Shown: positions 44,647 through 53,083 of the stretch, in pieces | How positions within the stretch are numbered: the first letter of the stretch is position 1 | Layout of the letters: every line of letters begins with the position of its first letter | NCBI GenBank assembly: GCA_001915995.1 | Contig: MNRO01000017.1 | Span: forward strand, 1-64,000 | Length of the DNA: 64,000 nucleotides | Direction: 5' to 3' | Source: Clostridium sp. 26_21 | GTDB taxonomy: Bacteria > Bacillota > Clostridia > TANB77 > CAG-508 | The notes under the pieces: model-generated | What the model saw: only the letters and a program-made list of their open reading frames with translations | Told to the model about the DNA's origin: nothing | Databases searched by the model: none | Made by a program: the position numbers and the translations under genes

Positions 44647-44826
44647 CTATTGATTTTCAACAGCTCTATTTGCAATTTCTATAGCTTTTGAAACTATATT
44701 ACCACATGTTTTTGAGGAAACATTTTCCCAACTTCCTCCGTCCTTTTTTATCTGATCATATACACCTAGTTCTTTTGCAATTTCTGTTCGTAAGTTTTCA
44801 GATATTAATTTGTTACTTCTTGACAT
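44647..44826 (-). CDS. Alpha/beta-type small acid-soluble spore protein
   Basis: 59 residues from ATG 44826, 8 bases after AAAGGAG; the longer reading starts at a TTG before that site. It binds spore-core DNA and protects it from UV and heat. Family features: LRTEIAKELGVYDQIKKDGG around the GPR-protease cleavage region, then a C-terminal CGNIVSKAIEIANRAVE helix. The usual GxxTAR-like centre is replaced by SWENVSSKTCGN, a divergent form. Would be a sigma-G gene; I see no clear -10 of that type. Confidence 0.88.
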   Translation of the reverse strand: MSRSNKLISENLRTEIAKELGVYDQIKKDGGSWENVSSKTCGNIVSKAIEIANRAVENQ

Positions 44827-44957
44827 ACTAAGTTCTCCTTTCAAATTTAATCTGTTATTTTACGGACCGTTTTTGAAAATATATTTTAAATATTTTCAAT
44901 TATATTATCTGCAAAAGATATTTTTTTATTAAAACAATTTTTTCAAAATCTAGAATT

Positions 44958-46292
44958 TTATTCTGTCAATGTTCCATTTTCAGTATTTGTTACTATTAAT
45001 GTATCTTCTTCTTTTCCTGTCTGAGCATTTATATATTCAATAAATTCTACTTCATTTATTTTTCCTTTAAATTCATAACATAATACTTCTGTATTAAATT
45101 CTGTTGGTATTATTGCTAATTTTTCACTTGATAATTCTGCTTTTGTTGAAATATTTTTTCTTGCCTCATCTATTGAAATCAAATTACTTGGAATTTCTCT
45201 TTCAAAATGACAATTTAAATATCCTGTTGCATCAACACCAACTATTTCACCATCATCTAATGCTATTTTTAATTTAATTAAATCAGGATATGCAACTATA
45301 TTTCCTTGTTTATATGCATAATTTATAACTATATATCCATCATTTTTCATATAATAAGTTTCTTGCATATTTTCATATTTTTTTGCTTGTAAATATTCTT
45401 TTCCTTTTTGAATTGCATCTTGTTCTGTTATATTTTCACCATTTGTTTCTCTATCATAATTCATATAAACAAGATGTCCACCTTTTTTTGAAATTGATAT
45501 TCCTATTTTTTTGTTTTCATTTGTCGTTACTTCAAATCTATATACTGGTATATTTCCATTTTCAACATATCCATTATTTTTTGTTTCTTTTATTTTATCT
45601 TTTCCAATAAATTCCTCTGCAATTATTTTTGCTTCATCTTCTGAAATATCATTGCCTATTAAACCTTTCTTTTCTTCACTTGTTATATGTTCAGAAAATG
45701 CCCCATCATAGATCAATCCAGAATACTCATGAAAGTTTTGTTCTACCATATTAAAATTACTTACTTCTGATATATCTGAACCTTCAGAATTCTTTTTTAA
45801 ATCTTCCCATTTTATAATTCCATTATTTAATTCTGTAATCATTTCATTTAATGTATTTGATAAATCATTTGCATAATTATATAGTTCTTGTATTTTATCC
45901 ATCTCATCATCTGATAAATCTTGTCCATCTATACATTTATTTGCCATAGTATAACTGTATTCACTTACTTGATTTAAAAATTTTTCCGTATTTTCAATTT
46001 CTTGACTTTCTATTGGAACCATACTTAAATAACATGTTGCTAAATCTGTTTCTCTCCATACTTCCATAAGTGTTTTTGCACCATGTCTCGCTTCTTTTGA
46101 TATCATAGATTTTGCTAAATAAATTTTTGAATTTTGAATTCTATCTACAACCTCATAAAAAGCTTTATTATTATCATTTTGTACCACATTCGCATATGAT
46201 GTATTTTTATTATACAAATTTATCCCTAAGATTACTGCAATAACAATGGCCACTATTGCAATAACATTCCATACTTTTTTTGAATTATTCAT
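44958..46292 (-). CDS. ypeB: Germination protein YpeB
   Basis: 444 residues from ATG 46292, 8 bases after GAGGAG. An N-terminal membrane segment (about 8-26) is followed by a helical region (EVWRETDLATCYLSMVPIE) and C-terminal PepSY-like repeats (DEAKIIAEEFIGKDK, EQDAIQKGKEYLQ, SIDEARKNISTKAEL). YpeB is needed for location and stability of the cortex-lytic enzyme SleB during germination. In most Bacilli and Clostridia sleB is next to it; here it is not, so SleB is encoded elsewhere or replaced. Confidence 0.93.
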   Translation of the reverse strand: MNNSKKVWNVIAIVAIVIAVILGINLYNKNTSYANVVQNDNNKAFYEVVDRIQNSKIYLAKSMISKEARHGAKTLMEVWRETDLATCYLSMVPIESQEIENTEKFLNQVSEYSYTMANKCIDGQDLSDDEMDKIQELYNYANDLSNTLNEMITELNNGIIKWEDLKKNSEGSDISEVSNFNMVEQNFHEYSGLIYDGAFSEHITSEEKKGLIGNDISEDEAKIIAEEFIGKDKIKETKNNGYVENGNIPVYRFEVTTNENKKIGISISKKGGHLVYMNYDRETNGENITEQDAIQKGKEYLQAKKYENMQETYYMKNDGYIVINYAYKQGNIVAYPDLIKLKIALDDGEIVGVDATGYLNCHFEREIPSNLISIDEARKNISTKAELSSEKLAIIPTEFNTEVLCYEFKGKINEVEFIEYINAQTGKEEDTLIVTNTENGTLTE

Positions 46293-46410
46293 TTTCATAT
46301 CTCCTCACTTATTAACTTTTTCTTATTTTTTCATTTTTTTCAAAAAATTATACAATTATTTATTTTTTTGTGCTAAAATATTTCTGAATTTATATGGAAA
46401 GGTCTGACTA

Positions 46411-47535
46411 ATGAAAGTAATTATTTTTTACGCAAAATATGGTGGTGGTCATTTATCTGCCGCTCGTTCAATAGAAAATTGTATAAATACATATTATAAA
46501 AATATTGATGTTGAATTAATAGATTTTATGGAATATGCAAATAAAGAATTTAACAAAATAACAACAAAAGCTTATGCTGAAATGGCAAAAAAACTTCCAA
46601 AAGCTTATGGAAGCATATATTGGAAATCTGAAAAAGGCCCTCTTGCTCACATAAGTACAACTTCAAATAAATTGTTATCTATAAAAATAAATAAATTATT
46701 ACAAGAAAAATCACCAGATTTAATTATCTGTACACACCCTTTTGCAAGCCAAATGTGTGGTTATTTAACAAAACATCATAAATTAAATACAAAAATAGCA
46801 ACAATTTTAACAGATTTTGCATCACATGATCAATGGCTTGTTTATAATGAATATATTAATTATTTATTTGTATCTAATACAGAAATGAAGGAAACATTGA
46901 TGAGTAAAAATATTCCAGCCGATAAAATATTTGTTACTGGAATTCCTATCTCAGAAAGATTTTTAAATAAATATGATAAAAAATCTTTATTTATAGATTT
47001 TAATTTAAATCCAAATAAAAAAGTAGTATTATTTTTTGGTGGAGGAGAATTTGGGCTTGGAAAAAATTATACTTTAAAAGTTTTTGAGACATTTGTAAAA
47101 GATTCTGCTGATATTCAAATCATTGCAATTTCGGGAAAAAATAAAAAAATGAAAGAAGCTTTTGAAAATATTGTTATAGAAAATCACAAAGAAGCAAATG
47201 TACAAATATTTGAATATACAAATAAAGTACCCGAATTTATGAGTATTTCTAATTTAGTTGTAACAAAACCTGGTGGACTTACTACTTCCGAAAGCCTTGC
47301 TTCAGGATTACCAATTGTTATTATAAATCCTATTCCAGGTCAAGAAGAAGAAAATGCTGAATATTTAGTTAATCATAATACTGCAATTTGGTTAAAAAAA
47401 GATGATAATGTAGAAGAAATTATTAATAATTTATTATCTGATTCTTCAAAATTAGAAGAAATGAGTAATAATGCAAAATCAATTTCAAAACCAAATTCAA
47501 CAAATGATATATGTAAAATATTATTAAATAATTAA
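46411..47535 (+). CDS. MGDG-synthase-like glycosyltransferase (diacylglycerol glucosyltransferase family)
   Basis: 374 residues. GGGHLSAARSIENCI and PKAYGSIYW are hallmarks of the MGDG synthase/UgtP GT28-like family, with the nucleotide-sugar site FGGGEFGLGK and the C-terminal TKPGGLTTSESLASGLP motif. It should transfer a hexose from a UDP-sugar to diacylglycerol on the inner leaflet, giving glycolipids or lipoteichoic acid anchor. GGAAAGG lies 9 bases before ATG 46411. A member of the family rather than MurG: the N-terminal domain and GGGHL form fit. Donor sugar unknown. Confidence 0.92.
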   Translation: MKVIIFYAKYGGGHLSAARSIENCINTYYKNIDVELIDFMEYANKEFNKITTKAYAEMAKKLPKAYGSIYWKSEKGPLAHISTTSNKLLSIKINKLLQEKSPDLIICTHPFASQMCGYLTKHHKLNTKIATILTDFASHDQWLVYNEYINYLFVSNTEMKETLMSKNIPADKIFVTGIPISERFLNKYDKKSLFIDFNLNPNKKVVLFFGGGEFGLGKNYTLKVFETFVKDSADIQIIAISGKNKKMKEAFENIVIENHKEANVQIFEYTNKVPEFMSISNLVVTKPGGLTTSESLASGLPIVIINPIPGQEEENAEYLVNHNTAIWLKKDDNVEEIINNLLSDSSKLEEMSNNAKSISKPNSTNDICKILLNN

Positions 47536-47566
47536 AAAACACTTCATTTTTTGAAGTGTCTTTTTT
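47534..47566. terminator. Bidirectional terminator between the glycosyltransferase gene and recR
   Basis: Stem ACACTTCA/TGAAGTGT within A6 and T6 arms; it overlaps the stops of both convergent genes. Confidence 0.88.
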
Positions 47567-48164
47567 ATAATTCTCTTCTTCCCTCTAATGCTTTTGTAAG
47601 TGTTATTTCATCAGTATATTCCAAATCTCCTCCAACAGGAATTCCATGGGCAATTCTTGTTACTTTTACCCCTAATGGTTTTATTAATTTTGATAAATAC
47701 ATAGCTGTTGCTTCACCCTCGACCCTAGGATTTGTTGCCAATATAACTTCTTTTACTTGACCATCCATAAGCCTAGCTAATAATTCTTTTATTTTTATAT
47801 CATCTGGTCCTATTCCATTCATTGGAGATATTGAACCATGTAAGACATGATATACTCCTTTAAATTCATGTGTTCTTTCCATTGCCACAATATCTCTCAC
47901 ATCTTCTACTACACATATCTGTGATTGGTCTCTTTTTGTATTTCCACATATTGGACATGGATCTGTGTCTGAAATATTCCAACATTTACTACAATATTTT
48001 AAATTCTTCTTTGCATTTACAATTGCATTCACAAATTCATCAGTTTCTTCCTGTGATGCATTTAATATATAAAATGCTAATCTAGCTGCTGTTTTATTAC
48101 CTATACTAGGTAATTTTTCAAAGCTTTCTATTAATTTTTCTATTGATGGTGAATACATTGACAT
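47565..48164 (-). CDS. recR: Recombination protein RecR
   Basis: 199 residues, exactly the family length. RecR acts with RecF/RecO in loading RecA at gaps. The helix-hairpin-helix (SFEKLPSIGNKTAARLAFY), four-cysteine zinc finger (CSKCWNISDTDPCPIC) and Toprim domain (VVEDVRDIVAMERT, EVILATNPRVEGEATA) are visible. AGGAGG before ATG 48164. Third gene in dnaX-ybaB-recR. Confidence 0.98.
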   Translation of the reverse strand: MSMYSPSIEKLIESFEKLPSIGNKTAARLAFYILNASQEETDEFVNAIVNAKKNLKYCSKCWNISDTDPCPICGNTKRDQSQICVVEDVRDIVAMERTHEFKGVYHVLHGSISPMNGIGPDDIKIKELLARLMDGQVKEVILATNPRVEGEATAMYLSKLIKPLGVKVTRIAHGIPVGGDLEYTDEITLTKALEGRREL

Positions 48165-48215
48165 TTTCTTTTCCTCCTAGACAATTATAGCAGAGACAAT
48201 GCTCTGCTTATATTA

Positions 48216-48560
48216 TTACATTATTCCTGGTATATTAAATTTTCCCATTGATGCAGCTTGTGCATCGTCAACTTGTTTAAATGCTTGATTAATACATGTA
48301 ACAATTAAATCTTGTAGCATTTCTACATCTTCTGGATCAACTACTTCTTTTTGTAATTTTAAATCTAATATTTGCTTTTGACCATTTACTTTTACTGAAA
48401 CTGCATTTCCCCCAGCAGATGCTTCAAATTCTTTTTCAGCTAATTCTTGTTGATTTTTTTCTAAATCTGCTTGCATTTTTTTTGCTTCTTTCATTAAACT
48501 ATTGATGTTCATTCCACCAAATCCTCCCATACCTCCTGGGAATCCTCCTCTTTTTGACAT
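48216..48560 (-). CDS. YbaB/EbfC nucleoid-associated protein
   Basis: 114 residues with a Gly-rich N-terminus (RGGFPGGMGGFGGMNI), then MKEAKKMQADLEKNQQELAE and the beta core NAVSVKVNGQKQILDLKL. Forms a dimer that binds DNA. AGGAGG before ATG 48560; between dnaX (24 bases) and recR (51 bases), the conserved order. Confidence 0.97.
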   Translation of the reverse strand: MSKRGGFPGGMGGFGGMNINSLMKEAKKMQADLEKNQQELAEKEFEASAGGNAVSVKVNGQKQILDLKLQKEVVDPEDVEMLQDLIVTCINQAFKQVDDAQAASMGKFNIPGIM

Positions 48561-48584
48561 TTTCTTTTCCTCCTAATTTAAAAT

Positions 48585-50192
48585 TTATTCTACTACATCA
48601 AATGGAATATCAAAACCATTTGCAAAGTTAGATATTTCTTGTTCTTCACTTGCTTCTTGTACTTGTGGTTTAGTATCTATAAATTTTATATTCATTTCTT
48701 TTCCACATGCAACAGAAACTTGTTTTATTAATTCTTGTTTATTTTCAGGTTTTTCCAAAACTGCCTTTCCGAATGGAGTTATACCTCCTGGAAATTGAAT
48801 TCCTATAGTCATATCATTTACTTCTACGGCATTAGTATTTATTAAATTTGTATATAATACTATTTTTCCATTTTGTTTTAGATTATTCACTATATCTTTC
48901 CAATATTGTGCTGGCTTACTATTTTTTCCAATCCCAGCAATAGCATCAGTAGTAGATTTCGCTTGATTTTGTGTTTGATTAGTTGTTCTATTTGTCTGAG
49001 GTGCTCTAGCCCTAGGAACTCCACCTCCAGATCTTAAATAATTTTCTATTTTATCTAATCTTGCATAAATATCACCATTTCCTCCACCGCCTCCACCAAC
49101 TGGAGCATTAGATATTTCCTTATCACATAATTTAATAATTCCTGCTTCAAAAACAATTTGTCTTTGTGTTGACTGTTTCATATTATTTTCAAGCTCTGAT
49201 AATTCTGATATTAGCCTTATTGCTCTTTCTTTGGTAACTTTTTCTGATAATTCCTGTAATCTTGCAAAATCTTCGTCATTATAAATAGTTAATTTTTGAT
49301 TTGTTTTTACCATTAAAATATCTTTTACATATTTTATAATTTCCCAAAGTAAATTATTTAGGTCTTTTCCTTCATTTAAAACTTTAGTTATTGTTTCCAT
49401 TGCTTCATCTATATTATATTCGATTATTGCTTGTGTAATGCAATGAATATATTGTAATTTTGGTATTCCTACAAGTTCTTTTATTTTATTTTCATCTATA
49501 TTATTTTCACCATCTTGAATACATCTTTCTAATATTGATAAAGCATCTCTCATTGCTCCTTCAGATAGTGCTGCAATAATATTTAATGCTTGTGTTGTTG
49601 CATTTACATTGCTCTCTTTACATACAAGTTCTAATCTTTTTATTATATCTTCATCTGGAATTCTTTTAAAGTCAAATCTTTGGCATCTTGATAAAATTGT
49701 TGCTGGTAATTTCTGTGGTTCTGTTGTTGCCAAAATAAATTTTACATGTTCTGGTGGTTCTTCTAATGTTTTTAATAATGCATTAAATGCACCTTGTGAT
49801 AACATGTGAACCTCATCAATTATATAAACTCTGTATTTTGCTTTTGTTGGTAAAAAATTAACTTCTTCTCTTATTGAACGTATATCTTCAACACTGTTAT
49901 TTGAAGCAGCATCCATTTCTACTATATCTGTTAATGATCCATCTAGTGCTGCTTTACATATTTCGCATTCATTACATGGCTCTCCATCTTGTGGATTTAA
50001 GCAATTTACAGCTCTAGCTAATACTTTTGCTGATGTTGTTTTTCCTGTTCCTCTTACACCATTAAATAAATATGCATGACCTACTCTATTTGCAATTATT
50101 TGATTTCTTAAAGTTCTTGTTATATGTTCCTGACCTACCATTTCTGAAAATGTTTGTGGTCTGAACTTTCTATAAAGAGCTGTGTACCCCAT
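48585..50192 (-). CDS. dnaX: DNA polymerase III subunit gamma/tau
   Basis: 535 residues. Clamp-loader ATPase: Walker A FNGVRGTGKTTSAK, zinc module CLNPQDGEPCNECEIC, Walker B IIDEVHMLS, sensor 1 ATTEPQKLP and the LSRCQRFDF arginine finger. Domain III and a Gly/Thr/Gln-rich linker (370-400) precede a tau-like C-terminus. No slippery A-run with a hairpin that would give a gamma form was noticed. AAAGGA before ATG 50192. It lies downstream of the SRP RNA gene. Confidence 0.97.
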   Translation of the reverse strand: MGYTALYRKFRPQTFSEMVGQEHITRTLRNQIIANRVGHAYLFNGVRGTGKTTSAKVLARAVNCLNPQDGEPCNECEICKAALDGSLTDIVEMDAASNNSVEDIRSIREEVNFLPTKAKYRVYIIDEVHMLSQGAFNALLKTLEEPPEHVKFILATTEPQKLPATILSRCQRFDFKRIPDEDIIKRLELVCKESNVNATTQALNIIAALSEGAMRDALSILERCIQDGENNIDENKIKELVGIPKLQYIHCITQAIIEYNIDEAMETITKVLNEGKDLNNLLWEIIKYVKDILMVKTNQKLTIYNDEDFARLQELSEKVTKERAIRLISELSELENNMKQSTQRQIVFEAGIIKLCDKEISNAPVGGGGGGNGDIYARLDKIENYLRSGGGVPRARAPQTNRTTNQTQNQAKSTTDAIAGIGKNSKPAQYWKDIVNNLKQNGKIVLYTNLINTNAVEVNDMTIGIQFPGGITPFGKAVLEKPENKQELIKQVSVACGKEMNIKFIDTKPQVQEASEEQEISNFANGFDIPFDVVE

Positions 50193-50228
50193 ATTTTCAC
50201 ATCCTTTATATAAAAAATGATATGAATT

Positions 50229-50354
50229 CTAATCTCTCTATGGAAAACAACGCCCACATAAAAGTATCTACTTATTGCTGCTTCCTCCCGGACCTGACAA
50301 GGTTCATAGGCTTTTATTGAGTTTGCTTTCCATACAGAGGTTAGCTCTCATACC
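50229..50354 (-). ncRNA. ffs: Bacterial signal recognition particle RNA, small type
   Basis: The conserved hairpin with GTCAGGTCCGGGAGGAAGCA (Ffh-binding loop) is unmistakable at about 50278-50301. The 5' segment CTAACCTCTGTATGGAAA pairs with the 3' segment TTTCCATAGAGAGATTAG, closing a rod of about 125 bases. It is the short form without a clear Alu domain. Its promoter (50361-50389) is near consensus; a T6 run lies beyond the 3' end. It is upstream of dnaX, a common order in Firmicutes. Confidence 0.96.
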
Positions 50355-50360
50355 CTCCAT

Positions 50361-50389
50361 ATTATACAATGCAATTTTGGTTTTTGCAA
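50361..50389 (-). promoter_or_regulatory. Promoter of the SRP RNA gene
   Basis: Minus strand TTGCAA (50384-50389), 17 bases, TATAAT (50361-50366); transcription would begin with GGG at about 50354-50355. Confidence 0.85.
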
Positions 50390-50407
50390 GTAATTTATTA
50401 AAGTTTT

Positions 50408-51151
50408 TTAATTTTCTATTCTTTTAAAAATAAGATTATTAAATTCAGTTAATTCTATTCCAGCTACTCCTTTTTCTATAACCTCTTTGGCTGGAATATC
50501 AATTTGTATATTAGTTTGATATTTTCTGTTTGTTGTTAATGTTATTATAAAATCAAATGAAATAGTTGTTTTTATATTTTCTTCTTTTATATTTGTTAAT
50601 TGTAATAATTTTCCATAATCAACTTCTTCATTTTCATTAGAAATATAATTTGATAAATTATTAATTGCATATCTAAATGCGATTATTCCACCTTGATTAG
50701 AAATTTTTTGTTGCTTAATATTTGATTCCATCTCACCTGTGTATACTATTTCTTCTGTTTCATTTTCATTTGTATTTTTAAACATTACTTTTTCATCTTC
50801 AACTGGTTTGTATATTTTAGTTTCTCCAATTGAATCTGTTTTATTAATTTTTATATTATTTATAGTTACATCTTTTATTATTTCAGTTTTATTGTATCTT
50901 GAATTTTTTTCCAAATATATATATATATCATTATTTTCCGAAACATTAAAATTCCATTTTTCTTGATGACCTTCATTTTCTATTCCATTTACACTTTGAG
51001 CTATAGCTATTTTTGTTATTTCAAATGGTATATTAGTCTCTCCTTGAACTTCATATTTTAATATATATATTCCTATACCACATAATATTGCAAATATTAT
51101 TACTATAAAAATAATTCTATTAATTATCTTTTGAGTTGATTTTTTATACAT
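50408..51151 (-). CDS. Hypothetical membrane-anchored protein between tadA and ffs
   Basis: 247 residues with one N-terminal membrane segment (about 11-31) and an extracytoplasmic region of beta type (FEITKIAIAQSVNGIENEGH, TISFDFIITLTTNRKYQTN, IPAKEVIEKGVAGIELTE). I do not recognise a named family, but similar proteins sit by tadA in some Clostridia. Its start overlaps the tadA end by 8 bases, so translation is coupled. Confidence 0.78.
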   Translation of the reverse strand: MYKKSTQKIINRIIFIVIIFAILCGIGIYILKYEVQGETNIPFEITKIAIAQSVNGIENEGHQEKWNFNVSENNDIYIYLEKNSRYNKTEIIKDVTINNIKINKTDSIGETKIYKPVEDEKVMFKNTNENETEEIVYTGEMESNIKQQKISNQGGIIAFRYAINNLSNYISNENEEVDYGKLLQLTNIKEENIKTTISFDFIITLTTNRKYQTNIQIDIPAKEVIEKGVAGIELTEFNNLIFKRIEN

Positions 51152-51602
51152 TTTTATTTTTTCTTAACTCCTTAAAAAATTGTTTCAATATATTTTCACA
51201 TTGAGTTTGCATTATATTTTTTTCATATTCTACTTTGTGATTAAATGTAAAATCTTCAAATAAATTTAGCACTGATCCAACTGCTCCTGTTTTATTATCT
51301 GATGTTCCATAATATACTTTTTTTATTCGTGAATTAATTATTGCTCCAGCACACATAGAACATGGTTCTAATGTTACATACATTTCACAGTCTAATAATC
51401 TCCATGATTTTAGTTTTTGGCTTGCTTTTTGTATTGCTATTATTTCTGCATGTTTTGTTGTATCTGTTTTTGTTTCTTTTTGATTATATCCTCTTGCTAT
51501 TATTTTTCCATCTTTTACTATTACTGCTCCTACTGGTACCTCTAATTTGTTGTATGCTTTTTTTGCTTCTTTTAAAGCTTCTTTCATGAATTTTTCTTCC
51601 AT
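51144..51602 (-). CDS. tadA: tRNA-specific adenosine deaminase TadA
   Basis: 152 residues. It converts A34 to inosine in the tRNA-Arg(ACG) anticodon. Zinc-site motifs HAE (51-53, TTKHAEIIA) and PCSMC (80-84, TLEPCSMCAGAI) are intact, and the N-terminal VPVGAVIVKDGKIIARGYN is typical. GAGG before ATG 51602. It is followed by an overlapping gene. Confidence 0.95.
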   Translation of the reverse strand: MEEKFMKEALKEAKKAYNKLEVPVGAVIVKDGKIIARGYNQKETKTDTTKHAEIIAIQKASQKLKSWRLLDCEMYVTLEPCSMCAGAIINSRIKKVYYGTSDNKTGAVGSVLNLFEDFTFNHKVEYEKNIMQTQCENILKQFFKELRKNKNV

Positions 51603-51667
51603 TTATACCTCTTATTTTATTTACTATTATCCTTTAATATTTTATATAAAAATTCATATGTAAACAT

Positions 51668-52018
51668 TTAGAAAACAACTTTGTGATTTATACTTATTAA
51701 AAAATATACCAATATTAAATTAACCACAAAAATTATAATTGGAAAAAGCACATCTGTTTTTTTATTATATATTTTTTTGTCGTACATTTTTCGTATATAT
51801 ATTATTGTTATACACACATTTACTATTAGAAATGGAATCATTCTATACATTGACCTTTTAAATATTTCAATTTCAGGAGGCAATGTTCCTTCAGGTAACA
51901 TTGGCATATAATCTAAATATATTGCAGTATTACCATATATTAAAAATTTCATACTGATATTAAATATTATAAGAATTATTCCAGTTAAACAATTATATTT
52001 TATTTTATCTTTTTTCAT
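51668..52018 (-). CDS. Hypothetical small membrane protein
   Basis: 116 residues with three hydrophobic segments (about 9-27, 58-75, 90-110) and the connecting sequence YMPMLPEGTLPPEIEIFKRS. No known family recognised. AAGGA precedes ATG 52018. It lies 25 bases downstream of the duplicated tRNA end and could be transcribed with it. Confidence 0.65.
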   Translation of the reverse strand: MKKDKIKYNCLTGIILIIFNISMKFLIYGNTAIYLDYMPMLPEGTLPPEIEIFKRSMYRMIPFLIVNVCITIIYIRKMYDKKIYNKKTDVLFPIIIFVVNLILVYFLISINHKVVF

Positions 52019-52043
52019 ATTTATTTTTTCCTTAAATTTTTAT

Positions 52044-52143
52044 TGGTGTTCCTAGGCGGACTCGGCGAGCCGTGTCGGGAAAATGGTCTACTAGACCATT
52101 TTCTGTTCCTCCTTTTCGAGTCCGTTAAGAAAACATACTTACA
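52044..52143 (-). repeat. Duplicated 3' end of tRNA-Arg with GC-rich nested hairpin
   Basis: The 21 bases TGGTGTTCCTAGGCGGACTC plus G at 52044-52064 repeat exactly 100 bp away at 52144-52164, the 3' end of the tRNA. Between them lie an 11-bp hairpin (AAAATGGTCTA/TAGACCATTTT) inside CGGACTCG/CGAGTCCG and the GC-rich CGGCGAGCCG. A third partial copy TGTTCCT lies inside. Attachment-site-like scar or tRNA-derived remnant; the hairpin may also end tRNA transcription. Confidence 0.75.
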
Positions 52144-52219
<76 letters not shown>

Positions 52220-52230
52220 ATTTCTTTTAC

Positions 52231-52259
52231 ATTATACTTCATTGCTTTTATTTTGTAAA
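52231..52259 (-). promoter_or_regulatory. Promoter of tRNA-Arg
   Basis: Minus strand TTTACA (52254-52259), 17 bases, TATAAT (52231-52236), placing the start about five bases before the mature tRNA. Confidence 0.75.
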
Positions 52260-52277
52260 CATTTTTTTGTCTCTTTA

Positions 52278-52306
52278 TTGATTAATTGTGAAAAATGATT
52301 TATAAT
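52278..52306 (+). promoter_or_regulatory. Promoter of the ttcA-like gene
   Basis: TTGATT (52278-52283), 17 bases, TATAAT (52301-52306), divergent from the tRNA promoter and 34 bases before ATG 52340. Confidence 0.75.
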
Positions 52307-52339
52307 ATTTAAGATTTATAAATTGTTCGGAGGTTTTAT

Positions 52340-53053
52340 ATGCAACATATTTTAAGTAAGATGAGAAAAGCTATAGAAGACTATAATATGATAGATGAAG
52401 GAGATAAAATTGCTGTTTGTTTATCAGGTGGAAAAGATTCAATTACAATGCTAAATGGTTTAAAGGCTTTACAAAGATTTTATCCTAAACATTTTGATTT
52501 AATTGCTATCACAGTTAATCCAGGATTTGAAAACTTTAATAAAGATATTCTTCAAAAAAATTGTGATGAAATTGGTGTTCCTCTTTTTATTGAAGATACT
52601 CAAATTAAAGAAATTGTTTTTGATATTAGAAAAGAAAAAAATCCTTGCTCTTTATGTGCTAATTTGCGTAGGGGTATAATCAATTCTGTTGCCCAAAGAG
52701 AGGGATGTAACAAAATTGCTTTAGGTCACAATCTAGATGATGTAATTGAAACTTTTATAATGAATTTAAAATATGCTGGAAATATTTCAACTTTTTCACC
52801 CAAAAGTTATATGGACAGAAGTGGTATTACAATGATTAGACCTTTGATTTTATTAACTGAAAAAGATACAAATCACTTTGTAAAAAAATACAACAAACAA
52901 GTTATGCCTAAAGTTTGTCCAATGGATGAAAATACAAAAAGAGAAGATATAAAAGCTGAAATTTTTGCTTGGCAAAAAGAAATTCCTACAATTAAAGCTA
53001 ATTTATTTGGTGCTATTTCTAGAAATATTGATGGATGGAAAAAAAGTATGTAA
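52340..53053 (+). CDS. TtcA-family tRNA 2-thiolation enzyme (PP-loop ATPase)
   Basis: 237 residues. PP-loop CLSGGKDSITML activates the target tRNA base with ATP; CSLC (NPCSLCANLRRG) and the cysteine in KVCPMDE could hold the iron-sulfur cluster that delivers sulfur, as in TtcA, which makes 2-thiocytidine at position 32. GHNLDDVIETF is the conserved second block. GGAGG before ATG 52340. Firmicutes homologues are often annotated as TtcA/TilS-like; the exact base modified is not certain. Confidence 0.88.
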   Translation: MQHILSKMRKAIEDYNMIDEGDKIAVCLSGGKDSITMLNGLKALQRFYPKHFDLIAITVNPGFENFNKDILQKNCDEIGVPLFIEDTQIKEIVFDIRKEKNPCSLCANLRRGIINSVAQREGCNKIALGHNLDDVIETFIMNLKYAGNISTFSPKSYMDRSGITMIRPLILLTEKDTNHFVKKYNKQVMPKVCPMDENTKREDIKAEIFAWQKEIPTIKANLFGAISRNIDGWKKSM

Positions 53054-53083
53054 TGCATATTTGTTTACATACTTTTTTTAAAT

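Noticed and set aside
7104..47566. Similar-looking hairpins such as the ACACTTCA stems at 28503 and 47534 as a repeat family
   Set aside because: Both are ordinary terminators after stop codons; the shared core is short.
48585..50192. Programmed frameshift in dnaX for a gamma form
   Set aside because: No slippery A-run followed by a stable hairpin was seen in the linker region.
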